Source of the DNA: Thermoplasmata archaeon
Lineage (GTDB): Archaea; Thermoplasmatota; Thermoplasmata; Lutacidiplasmatales; UBA184
DNA: 40,354 nucleotides
Assembly (NCBI GenBank): GCA_030037955.1
Contig: JASHPT010000021.1
Coordinates: forward strand, 1 to 40,354
Direction of reading: 5' to 3'
The translations under genes and the position numbers were made by a program. Positions within the stretch are counted from its first letter, which is position 1, and the number at the start of each line of letters is the position of its first letter. Positions 32,490 through 40,000 of the stretch are shown one piece after another. The notes beneath the pieces were generated by a model that saw only the letters and a list, made by a program, of their open reading frames with translations, had not been told where the DNA came from and did not search any database.

Positions 32490-33433
32490 TCGACGTCGAA
32501 CGGCCGAAGGTCCTCGTAGCCCTGTCCCACCCCGACGAAGAGCAACGGCTTCTTCGTGACGAAGGTCGCCGACAGCGCGGCTCCTCCCTTCGCGTCCGCG
32601 TCGAGCTTGGTCAGGATGAGTCCGTCGATTCCGAGTGCCGACTGGAACTCCTTGACCTGTTCCAGCGTGTCGTTGCCCGAGAGGGCGTCGCCGACGAACA
32701 GCGTGAGATGGGGCTGCACGACGCGGCGGATCTTCTTCGCCTCCTCGACGAGGTTCTCGTTCGTGTGCTGGCGGCCCGCGGTATCGACGAGCACGACATC
32801 GAGATGCTTCGCCCGCGCATGCGCCACCGCGTCGAACGCAACCGCCGCGGGGTCGCTGCCTTCCTGCTGTCGCACGACCTTGATCCCGAGTCGCTCACCA
32901 TGGACGAGAAGTTGCTCGATGGCACCGGCCCGGAAGGTGTCGCCCGCGGCGATGACCACGCTGAGGTGCTGGCGGCGGAGCCAGTCCGCGAGCTTGGCGA
33001 CCGTCGTGGTCTTGCCCGTTCCGTTCACACCGACCACGAGCACGATGAAAGGTTTCGGTTCCTGGGCTCGGACGCGCGCGACAAGGTCGATCGGGGGCTG
33101 GGCCAGGATGCTCCGTACCGAGGCCTCGAACGTGGACCGGATTGCGGACTCCGCGTCCGAGCCCCATCGAACCTTCTTCCCGGTAAGCTCCTTCCGGATA
33201 TCCCGACGGATCCGGTCCACGACGGGGAGCGCCACGTCCGACTGGAGCAACGCGATCTCGAGGTCCTCGAGGACGGTATCCACCGTTTCCTCGGGCAACC
33301 GGCGGCCAAAGCCGTCGGTCAGCCCGCCCTCTTGGCCGGGCGGCCCCGCAGGGGCTTCCGGTGCGGCTGACCCGGAAGACGGCTCGTCCGGCTTGGACGA
33401 GCCGAACAGCCGGGACTTAATCGCCGCCCACAT
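32447..33433 (-). CDS. ftsY: Signal recognition particle receptor FtsY
   Basis: 328 residues from ATG. A short basic N-terminus and a Pro/Ala-rich segment precede the helical N domain (TVDTVLEDLEIALLQSDVAL). The G domain has GVNGTGKTTTVAKLA (G1), DTFRAGAIEQL, DTAGRQHTNENL (G3), TKLDADAKGG (G4) and LFVGVGQGYEDLRPFD at the end. It is the membrane-side receptor that hands SRP-bound ribosomes to the translocon. It overlaps pfdA by 17 nt. The L18Ae-pfdA-ftsY order is a well-known archaeal cluster. Confidence 0.97.
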   Translation of the reverse strand: MWAAIKSRLFGSSKPDEPSSGSAAPEAPAGPPGQEGGLTDGFGRRLPEETVDTVLEDLEIALLQSDVALPVVDRIRRDIRKELTGKKVRWGSDAESAIRSTFEASVRSILAQPPIDLVARVRAQEPKPFIVLVVGVNGTGKTTTVAKLADWLRRQHLSVVIAAGDTFRAGAIEQLLVHGERLGIKVVRQQEGSDPAAVAFDAVAHARAKHLDVVLVDTAGRQHTNENLVEEAKKIRRVVQPHLTLFVGDALSGNDTLEQVKEFQSALGIDGLILTKLDADAKGGAALSATFVTKKPLLFVGVGQGYEDLRPFDVDWMVARLLSEGTAS

Positions 33434-33902
33434 CGTCCGGGCCGGAGTCCGACCCTTGGCGAGAAGCGCTCTGGCTCAACGCCTCCAGGCGACTGGACAG
33501 CGCGTTGATCCGCTCCTCGAGGGTCCGCATCTGGCCCTCGAGCTCCTGCGTCGCTTGGTCCAGCCGGGTCAGCCGGTCGGCCAGCAGCTGGCTCGCCTTC
33601 GGGCGCTCCATCTCCACGACCACGCCGCTTCCGATCCCGACGAGGACCCGCTCGCTTCCCCGAGGAGCTCCGCGCAGGAAGGTGTCCCCGCCGACGGGAA
33701 TCAGCAACTCGGGGTCGGCGGCCAGCCGGTCGAGGCCCTCGAGGGTCTCGCGGGCCCTCAGATGATCGGTCCGGGAGGCGGAGAGGAGCTGGTGCTGCTG
33801 CAGCATTTGCGACAGCTGGTTGCGGTAGACGTCGAGACGCATGAGGTCGTCCCGGACCTGCTCCTCCGAGACGGGGGCCGTGGCCTCCGGGGGCGTGCTC
33901 AT
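33417..33902 (-). CDS. pfdA: Prefoldin alpha subunit
   Basis: 161 residues from ATG. Two long coiled-coil helices (about residues 15-55 and 100-145) flank a beta-hairpin region (LLIPVGGDTFLRG, LVGIGSGVVVEM). This is the prefoldin alpha pattern. Prefoldin is a hexameric chaperone that passes unfolded proteins to the thermosome. The start shares ATGA with the stop of L18Ae, and the end overlaps ftsY by 17 nt. Confidence 0.94.
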   Translation of the reverse strand: MSTPPEATAPVSEEQVRDDLMRLDVYRNQLSQMLQQHQLLSASRTDHLRARETLEGLDRLAADPELLIPVGGDTFLRGAPRGSERVLVGIGSGVVVEMERPKASQLLADRLTRLDQATQELEGQMRTLEERINALSSRLEALSQSASRQGSDSGPDDVGGD

Positions 33903-34084
33903 GTCGACGTCGGCTCCACGGACCGGATCCGGATCAGCCGGCGCGGTACGTGGTGACAGCCTCCGATGACGGACAAGGCCCACTCGCGGGCAGCCTCCGC
34001 GGTAGGGGCCTCGCGGACCTTGGCGAACGCCTGCCAGTCGTTCCTGCGGGCGTAGAACTCCCCAGCGACGGTCCAACTCGGCAT
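33899..34084 (-). CDS. rpl18a: Ribosomal protein L18Ae (LX)
   Basis: 61 residues from ATG. VAGEFYARRNDWQAFAKV, REAPTAEAAREWALSVIGG and HHVPRRLIRIRSVEP match L18Ae/LX, a small large-subunit protein. It heads the operon with pfdA and ftsY. L31e and eIF6, often upstream of it in archaea, are absent in this window. A possible TATA-like box (GGGCTAAAGTAG, 34119-34130) is about 40 nt upstream. Confidence 0.9.
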   Translation of the reverse strand: MPSWTVAGEFYARRNDWQAFAKVREAPTAEAAREWALSVIGGCHHVPRRLIRIRSVEPTST

Positions 34085-34123
34085 GGCTTTCGGTAGGCGG
34101 TCGCGGCACCCGGGCTCGCTACT

Positions 34124-34381
34124 TTAGCCCTTTGGGTCGGCCTCTGCTTCTGACGTTTCCGTTGGGGGAGCCGGGTCCTGTCTTATCGCCCGCTCGCGTT
34201 CGCGGAGCCATCGAACCTGCCGCTCCTCGAGCCCGGCGGCAGCGGGAGGAGTTTCGGGCGGAGGCACGCCAACGGTGCCGCTGTCAGCGGAGTCCGGCGG
34301 TCTCTGCGACGGTGCGTCGAGCGTGCGCTGCCCGGCCCCGCCCTCGGGGGCTAGCCGGCGAGTTCGGCGATCCGCCGCCAT
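34124..34381 (-). CDS. Low-confidence small Pro/Arg/Glu-rich ORF
   Basis: 85 residues from ATG at 34381, overlapping the end of the ThiI-like gene by 31 nt. It is charged and Pro-rich, with a helical segment GLEERQVRWLRERERAIRQD near the C-terminus. No family is recognised. It is probably disordered or a coiled-coil, if real. The 266-nt gap between ThiI-like and L18Ae genes would otherwise hold only the L18Ae promoter. Confidence 0.35.
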   Translation of the reverse strand: MAADRRTRRLAPEGGAGQRTLDAPSQRPPDSADSGTVGVPPPETPPAAAGLEERQVRWLRERERAIRQDPAPPTETSEAEADPKG

Positions 34382-35238
34382 CGGAGATCGACCTCCTCCT
34401 GGGTGAACGCGATGGTCGGGGAAAAGAGGACCGTCTCGCCCCATGACTGACGGGCCCCAGGGAAGTCCTCGACCCGGAGAGGGAGCACCACTCCCTCCGC
34501 CCGGGTTTCGACGGCCATGTCGCGGACTACGGACTCGGCCTCGCTCGCTGAGCAGACTCGAATAGCTGCCTTTGGGTCGAATCGAGCCAGCGTCTCGCCG
34601 ACGAGCCGCTCCCCGTCCCCTGTCGCAACGAGGACGGTGCGGCAACCCCGCTTCATCATGAGATACGCCCCGACGGCTCCACGGGTCCCATCGACCAGGG
34701 CCACGACACGCCCTGCCACGCCGAGCGGGAATCCTCCGGGCCCCTCGACCCGGCTCGAGTAGAGATAGGTCCGGGGCCCTCGAACCTCAACGCTCAGCTC
34801 GACCCCGGGGGAGTCCAGATCTACCGTCAGCCCTCGGTCGGGCCATGCCGCCAGAATGTGCCCTCCGAGATCGCGGGCGAGCTCTTGGCTCGTGAACGAG
34901 TGGCTGCCCGTCCGCCGAGCCCGCACCGCGAACGAGCTGCCGTGCGGCAGCAGCGGATCCGCCCACCCGAGAACCCGGGACCGGATCCCGTCGAGGTCCG
35001 TGGCCATTTCCTCGACCGGGCTGACGGAGGTGACGCCGAACACCCGGCGGACCAACTGGAGCGACTCTGGGCTGTCGGTGTCCACGTAGAGATGCCCGTG
35101 GTCGGCTCGCAGCCGACACGTACGGCCGGCCGCCAAGAACTGGCCGAGGATATTGCGTTGCAGCGTTCGTTCAAACTCTCGGCGCACGGGCGGGGACTTG
35201 AGGGCGAGCTCCCCGTACCGGACCAAGAACGTAGCCAT
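34351..35238 (-). CDS. ThiI-like THUMP protein with degenerate PP-loop domain
   Basis: 295 residues from ATG (MATFLVRYGELALKS), the typical ThiI opening; a longer frame to 35262 has weaker starts. A ferredoxin-like and THUMP region (about residues 60-165) is clear, with RRVFGVTSVSPV and FAVRARRTGSHSF. The C-terminal domain begins like the ThiI PP-loop (VALVDGTRGAVGAYLMMKRG), but where active ThiI has SGGIDSPVA this protein has DGTRGAVGA. The usual later VTGE.LGQVASQT block is absent and the protein is about 90 residues short. 4-Thiouridine synthesis is therefore unlikely. RNA binding through THUMP probably persists. It is divergent from argS. Confidence 0.85.
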   Translation of the reverse strand: MATFLVRYGELALKSPPVRREFERTLQRNILGQFLAAGRTCRLRADHGHLYVDTDSPESLQLVRRVFGVTSVSPVEEMATDLDGIRSRVLGWADPLLPHGSSFAVRARRTGSHSFTSQELARDLGGHILAAWPDRGLTVDLDSPGVELSVEVRGPRTYLYSSRVEGPGGFPLGVAGRVVALVDGTRGAVGAYLMMKRGCRTVLVATGDGERLVGETLARFDPKAAIRVCSASEAESVVRDMAVETRAEGVVLPLRVEDFPGARQSWGETVLFSPTIAFTQEEVDLRWRRIAELAG

Positions 35239-35288
35239 CGGAAGAATGGTTAAGACCGACACCCATCTTCAGCGTTCGGGGCGGCTCT

Positions 35289-37100
35289 GTGGGCAGCGAC
35301 GAGAGCAGTTCGTCGGCTGCACTCTGGGACCCGTGGCGCCCGGTTCGGGACCACATCATACTCGAGTTGTCGCGACGATTGGGCACCCATGGGTTCGCCG
35401 AGTCTGTCGAGACGCTCGACCGTCAGCTCGAGGACGCACCGGCCGGCGTGGCGGACTTCGGATACGCCGTCCACCGGGCTGCTAAGTCAACCGGGATTCC
35501 GGCCGATCGCTTGGCGGTCGAGATCGCGACGGGGTTTCCGCTGAGCGGTGGCCTCGCAGGCGTCACGTCCGAGGGCGCCTATGTGAACTTCCACGCCGAC
35601 ACTCCTCGCCTGGTTCAGGCGACCCTCGAGCTAGTGTTCGCCCGTGGCGCGGAGTACGGCCGGGGGCCCCCCCGTGCCGAGAAGGCGTGCGTCGAGCACA
35701 CGAGTGCGAATCCCACGGGCCCCTTCCACGTCGGACGAGTACGCAACGGGATCATCGGCGACACCCTGGCACGAACGCTGAGAGCTGCCGGTCTACCGGT
35801 GACTACTGAGTACTACGTCGACGACATGGGCCGGCAGTCGGCCATGATCACCTGGATCTGGTCGAAGCCCGTCGATCAGTGGCCGGAGTCGGTCCGCGAG
35901 GGAGCACGACCTCCCGCCGGGGCCTCCCCGACGACCGAGAAGGCGGACCGGTGGTACGGCCGGCCCTATCCGTTCGTCAGCGAACTGCTCAAGAGGGACC
36001 CGACCGCGGCGCAGTCGGTCGCAGACCTGGTACGTCAGATCGAGTCCGGAAATGCCCCGGCACGGCACCGGGAGCTCGCCCAAGCGGTCCTCGACGCGAT
36101 GCTCGCGTCGCTCCGGCGCATCGGCATCCAGTTCGATTCGTTCGTCTGGGAGTCCAGCTTGGTCTCCGACGGCTCGGTCGCCCGGGTCATCGAACGGTTC
36201 CGGAAGGCGCCGGACGCTGTCGTTGAAGAGAACGGGGCTCTCGTGCTGGACGCCGCGAAGTACGGCCTTCCGAAAGAGACGGCCAAGATTGTCGTCACCC
36301 GGGGGGATGGCACGTCGCTCTACCCGACCCGCGACGTGGCATACCATCTCGGAAAGTTCGCACGGTTTGCGCGAGCGGTGGATGTCTTGGGCCAGGATCA
36401 CCAGCTCCACGCGCGCACGCTCACGGCCATGCTCTCGGAGCTCGGAGAGGCACGGGCCCCGGAGTTCGTGATCTACCAGGACATTACCGTCCCCGAGGGC
36501 GGCCGAATGTCGACGCGGAAGGGCCGAGCCGTCTATCTAGACGACCTGCTGGACGAGGCCGTCGAGCGCGCACAAGCGGAGGTCCTGCAACGACGGGAGG
36601 ATCTTCCCTCCGAGCAGGTGGCGGAGATCGCGGAGCGAGTGGGGGCCGGCGCCGTCCGGTATCACATCCTGCGGGTAGCGCCGGACAAACCGGTCAGGTT
36701 CCGGTGGGAAGAGGCGCTGTCGTTCGAGGGACGCAGCGGACCCTTCGTTCAGTATGCCTACGCCCGGGCCTCCAGCGTCCTGCGCAAGGCCGGCGCCGAG
36801 GGGGCCCCGGCGGGTTTCGACGCGAAGTCGCTCTCCGCCCCGGAAGAGACCGCTCTGGTCCGGGTGCTGGCGCGACTACCCGGAACGGTGCAGTACGTCG
36901 CCCGGACCGCTCACGTGCATACGCTTGCGACGTACGCTCACGAGGCGGCCGAGTCCTTCAACCGGTTCTATCAGAATATCCCGGTCCTACGGGCCGACGA
37001 ACCGATGCGGACGGGGCGACTCGCGCTGGTGGCGGCGGCTCGCCAGACGATCGGCAACACGTTGGACTATCTGGGACTCGCGCGGCTCGAGCGGATGTAG
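35289..37100 (+). CDS. argS: Arginyl-tRNA synthetase
   Basis: 603 residues from GTG, 50 nt from the divergent ThiI-like gene. An N-terminal Arg-tRNA recognition domain is followed by the HIGH-type signature GPFHVGRVRNG (near residue 143), then YYVDDMGRQ, DVLGQDHQLHARTL and the KMSK-equivalent GRMSTRKGR (near 405). The anticodon-binding domain is at the C-terminus (ALVAAARQTIGNTLDYLGL). It charges tRNA-Arg and looks fully intact, in contrast to the degenerate IleRS-like protein at the start of the window. The 3' end overlaps queC by 34 nt. Confidence 0.97.
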   Translation: MGSDESSSSAALWDPWRPVRDHIILELSRRLGTHGFAESVETLDRQLEDAPAGVADFGYAVHRAAKSTGIPADRLAVEIATGFPLSGGLAGVTSEGAYVNFHADTPRLVQATLELVFARGAEYGRGPPRAEKACVEHTSANPTGPFHVGRVRNGIIGDTLARTLRAAGLPVTTEYYVDDMGRQSAMITWIWSKPVDQWPESVREGARPPAGASPTTEKADRWYGRPYPFVSELLKRDPTAAQSVADLVRQIESGNAPARHRELAQAVLDAMLASLRRIGIQFDSFVWESSLVSDGSVARVIERFRKAPDAVVEENGALVLDAAKYGLPKETAKIVVTRGDGTSLYPTRDVAYHLGKFARFARAVDVLGQDHQLHARTLTAMLSELGEARAPEFVIYQDITVPEGGRMSTRKGRAVYLDDLLDEAVERAQAEVLQRREDLPSEQVAEIAERVGAGAVRYHILRVAPDKPVRFRWEEALSFEGRSGPFVQYAYARASSVLRKAGAEGAPAGFDAKSLSAPEETALVRVLARLPGTVQYVARTAHVHTLATYAHEAAESFNRFYQNIPVLRADEPMRTGRLALVAAARQTIGNTLDYLGLARLERM

Positions 37101-37798
37101 CGGCGGCGGACCTGCAGGGGGTCCGGCCGACCGGCCTCCGCGAACCCCTTCGCTCTCAGGACGCACGAGTCACAGCGTCCGCACGGGCGCACACCCCCGG
37201 CATAGCAGCTCCAGGTCATCGCCCACGGAACTCCTAGCCGTTCGCCGAGACGGACGATGTCCGCCTTGGAAAGACGCAGCAACGGCGCTTCGACCCGGAG
37301 GGTCCATCGCTGCTCCACCCCGGCGCGAGTCGCGAGTCGGGCCAAGTGCTCGAAGGCCCGGAAATACTCCGGTCGACAGTCCGGGTAGCCCGAGTAGTCG
37401 ATGGCGTTCGCTCCGATGTAGACCGAGTCGGCGCCGACACTCTCCGCATACCCCAGAGCTACCGAGAGCAGGATCGTGTTCCGCGCCGGAACGTACGTAG
37501 CGGGAATGGCGCCCCGGCGAGCGGCCCGTCCGGCGTGGGGCAACGGGCGGGACCGATTCGTTAGTGCCGACCTCAACAGGGGTCCCAGCGGCAGCCGGAC
37601 GACGTGGTGTCGATCCACGTGGAAGAACCGCGCCAAGTTTCGGGCGCTGCGGACTTCGCGAGCGTGGCGCTGGCCGTACAGGACCGTGAGGCAGTGGACG
37701 CTGCGGTGACTCGCTGCCGCCACTGCCAGTGCCGTCGCGGAGTCCATCCCTCCGGAGAGCAGGACGACCGCTGGGCGGAGGCGGCGCCCCGCCGTCAC
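37067..37798 (-). CDS. queC: 7-cyano-7-deazaguanine synthase QueC
   Basis: 243 residues from GTG. The PP-loop is LLSGGMDSATALA (near residue 13), with TVLYGQRHAREV, PATYVPARNTILLSVALGYAE and GANAIDYSGYPDCRPEYF following. Three Cys in RPCGRCDSCVLR form the zinc site. QueC makes preQ0, the precursor of archaeosine at tRNA position 15 in archaea. GTGA couples it to the DUF92 gene upstream. It overlaps argS at its 3' end. Confidence 0.96.
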   Translation of the reverse strand: MTAGRRLRPAVVLLSGGMDSATALAVAAASHRSVHCLTVLYGQRHAREVRSARNLARFFHVDRHHVVRLPLGPLLRSALTNRSRPLPHAGRAARRGAIPATYVPARNTILLSVALGYAESVGADSVYIGANAIDYSGYPDCRPEYFRAFEHLARLATRAGVEQRWTLRVEAPLLRLSKADIVRLGERLGVPWAMTWSCYAGGVRPCGRCDSCVLRAKGFAEAGRPDPLQVRRRYIRSSRASPR

Positions 37799-38616
37799 GC
37801 GAGGCTCCCACCCAGGCTCAAGAGCAAGCCCGCGCCGAGGCCGACGGTCAGTAGCATTGCGACGAGATTGGTCCCGCCCTTGGTGAGAAGGGATCGGTTC
37901 TCGAGCGTCTCGCCCAGGATGCTATCGAGCTGGCACCCCAGGAAACCGGCCAGTAGTACGCCGAACACATACGTACCCAGCAGGGGGATGGGCGCTGAGA
38001 ACAGGCGGAAGAGTCCGGCGCCGACAAGCGCCGTCGTGAAGGCTCCGACAAACGCCCAGACCTCCCCCAGGACGGACACGCCCCCGTTCGTCCCCGCGGG
38101 AACCACGCGCCCGGTGAGTAGGCTCCGGGCGCGCCCGGAGAGGACCCCGAACTCGCTCGCGAAAGTGTCGGCGGCCCCGAAGGCGAGCGCGGCCGTGTAG
38201 AGGAACGCGGTCGCCGCGGCCGAGAGGACGGATGGTACGAGCCACATGATCGCGACGAGGCCCGTGGGAACGATGACATGCGCGAGGACGTTCGTGACTC
38301 CACGTTCGCCGTGCGTCCCTTCCTGCACGTTCTTCCGGCGCTTGTCCTCGAACCGGTAGCGCGTGGCCATGACGCTCGCAACCACGAAGAGAACGAGCAG
38401 CGCGAGATACGGGAATCCCCCGACGATGACGATGAAGCTCCCAAAGGCCGTGGCCACGACGCCGGCGAGAAGGGTGAGGGCTTCGGCCCGAACCGCACCG
38501 GCCGACAGCAATGCCGTAGCCGCTACGCCGATGACTGCAGGAAAAAGCTGGAGCACCACGAGGGTCTCCGCGCGGGGAGCCAGGGCGCCTTTAGAAGCTT
38601 TTGTCTCGAAGGTCAT
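37795..38616 (-). CDS. DUF92 family membrane protein
   Basis: 273 residues from ATG. Six to seven hydrophobic segments are visible. RRKNVQEGTHGERGVTNVLA, GAADTFASEFGVLSG and VPAGTNGGVSVLGE are diagnostic of DUF92/TMEM19 proteins. Plant relatives such as VTE6 phosphorylate phytyl phosphate, so a prenyl-phosphate kinase role in lipid metabolism is possible but unproven. It is bounded by ATGA overlap with the GmhB-like gene and GTGA overlap with queC, so the three genes are co-translated. Confidence 0.92.
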   Translation of the reverse strand: MTFETKASKGALAPRAETLVVLQLFPAVIGVAATALLSAGAVRAEALTLLAGVVATAFGSFIVIVGGFPYLALLVLFVVASVMATRYRFEDKRRKNVQEGTHGERGVTNVLAHVIVPTGLVAIMWLVPSVLSAAATAFLYTAALAFGAADTFASEFGVLSGRARSLLTGRVVPAGTNGGVSVLGEVWAFVGAFTTALVGAGLFRLFSAPIPLLGTYVFGVLLAGFLGCQLDSILGETLENRSLLTKGGTNLVAMLLTVGLGAGLLLSLGGSLA

Positions 38617-39191
38617 CCTCGATGGAGGACAGCAGCCGCCGCGGCTCCAAAGTCCGAGACAAGGACGTCCGGGTGGACCTCCTTCTCGAGCAGCTCGGAC
38701 TCGGTCGCCGTCTCGTGGCCCACCTCGGGCACGAGGACGGTGAAGAGGCCGAGCCGGCTCCCGGCTTCGATGTCCGCGGCCCGATCACCGATGACCGCGC
38801 TGCTCCGGAAATCGATCGCCCAGTCCTCGGCCGCTCTCAGGAAGAGAGCCGTTCCGGGCTTTCGGCATTCGCAGTTCTGCTCCGGGGTGTGCGGGCAGAA
38901 GTAGAAGGCGTCGACATGCGCACGGTAGGTCGATAGCCGGTCGTTCAGCCGACGATGGATGGCGTGGACCGTGTCTTCGGTGAAGAGGCCCCGGCCGACG
39001 CCCGATTGGTTGGTCACGCAGACGATCAAGTAGTCGTGCTGGCGCAGCAGCCGCAGGCCGTCTCCGACCCCGCGCGCGACCTCGGCGGCGCCGGGATCGG
39101 CGAGGTAATGCAGGTCGGGCATGAGCGTTCCATCGCGGTCGACGAAGACCGCGCGTCGCTTTGGCCGTGACCTCGGAGCCGGAGTACTCAC
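38613..39191 (-). CDS. GmhB-like HAD phosphatase
   Basis: 192 residues from GTG. AVFVDRDGTLMPDLHYL is the HAD nucleophile motif, VCVTNQSGVGRGLFT follows, and FYFCPHTPEQNCECRKPG contains the Cys/His zinc loop of the heptose-bisphosphate phosphatase (GmhB) type. VIGDRAADIEAGSRLGL carries the last acid motif. GmhB removes the 7-phosphate from D-glycero-D-manno-heptose 1,7-bisphosphate in heptose synthesis. No other heptose gene is in the window, so the substrate may differ. A TATA-like box is about 22-31 nt upstream of the start, inside the divergent gene. Confidence 0.9.
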   Translation of the reverse strand: MSTPAPRSRPKRRAVFVDRDGTLMPDLHYLADPGAAEVARGVGDGLRLLRQHDYLIVCVTNQSGVGRGLFTEDTVHAIHRRLNDRLSTYRAHVDAFYFCPHTPEQNCECRKPGTALFLRAAEDWAIDFRSSAVIGDRAADIEAGSRLGLFTVLVPEVGHETATESELLEKEVHPDVLVSDFGAAAAAVLHRG

Positions 39192-39200
39192 GGGTCGCCG

Positions 39201-39989
39201 GTGGGATTGGAACTCTTAACCCTGCCCGGACCCTTCGCTTCGCCGGAGGGGCGGACCCTGGCGGCATCGCGCGAGGATCTGAGGCGCGCTTGGGGGGCTG
39301 CGGTCGGCCGTACGGCGGCGGGGGCGGCTGAGTGGGCGGTGCTCTACTCCGGGGGCTTGGACTCGTCGTTGGTCGCCGCAACTCTGGCCCGGAGCAGGAC
39401 GGTGAGTCTCGTATCAGTCGGGTGTCCGGGCAGTGACGACCTCAAGGCGGCCGAGCGCGGAGCCCAGCTCCTCGGTTTGCCTTGGCGGGGCTGGGCAGTC
39501 TCGAGAACCGAGGTCGAGCGAATGCTCTCGGACGAGTCCCCGTTCCTCGAGAACTGTAGTCGGACGAGTCGGTCGGTCCTGGTCGGATTCGGTCTCGCGC
39601 TGGAGGCCACTTCGACCGCCGCGGTGGCCTGCGGTCAGGGGGCGGACGAGCTCTTCCTCGGGTACGCCCACTTTCGAGGCCTCTCCGACGCGGACGCCGA
39701 GTGGCAGCGCGCGAAGGACCTGGACCGCCTCCTCACAGAGGACTGGCCCCGGACGACAGCCCTCGCCTCAAGAAAGTCGCGAACGATCGCCTCGCCCTTT
39801 CTCGACCCGGCATTCCTGCGGGAGCTTCGAGACCTTCCTGTCGCCCGTCTTCGTTATGGAGCCGGCACCAAGCCAATCCTCCGTCAGCTGGGGCGGGACA
39901 TCGGACTGCCGGCTGAGATCACCGATCGACCGAAGCGGGCCTTCCAGTATGGAAGCGGCATCGAGAAACTGCTTCGAGGGGTTCGGTAA
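39201..39989 (+). CDS. Stand-alone asparagine synthase-like PP-loop protein
   Basis: 262 residues from GTG, only 9 nt from the divergent GmhB-like start. The PP-loop is VLYSGGLDSSLVAATL (near residue 48), CGQGADELFLGYAHF (near 143) contains the acceptor-site motif of asparagine synthase, and IASPFLDPAFLRELRDLP follows. The glutaminase domain is absent, so ammonia or another amine donor would be used if the protein is active. Archaea have several such asparagine-synthase-related proteins, whose acceptors are often unknown. The 3' end is 11 nt from the convergent carbamate kinase. Confidence 0.9.
   Translation: MGLELLTLPGPFASPEGRTLAASREDLRRAWGAAVGRTAAGAAEWAVLYSGGLDSSLVAATLARSRTVSLVSVGCPGSDDLKAAERGAQLLGLPWRGWAVSRTEVERMLSDESPFLENCSRTSRSVLVGFGLALEATSTAAVACGQGADELFLGYAHFRGLSDADAEWQRAKDLDRLLTEDWPRTTALASRKSRTIASPFLDPAFLRELRDLPVARLRYGAGTKPILRQLGRDIGLPAEITDRPKRAFQYGSGIEKLLRGVR
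39213..39222 (-). promoter_or_regulatory. TATA-like box of the GmhB-like gene
   Basis: GGGTTAAGAG on the minus strand lies 22-31 nt before the GTG of the GmhB-like gene and within the first codons of the divergent PP-loop gene if that starts at 39201. The position implies a leaderless phosphatase transcript. Confidence 0.45.
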
Positions 39990-40000
39990 GCAGCGGCGGT

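Noticed and set aside
34132-34446. 104-codon plus-strand frame between the ThiI-like and L18Ae genes
   Set aside because: It runs across the ThiI-like 3' end, has Pro/Arg/Ala composition and no motif. The minus-strand alternative fits the operon direction slightly better.
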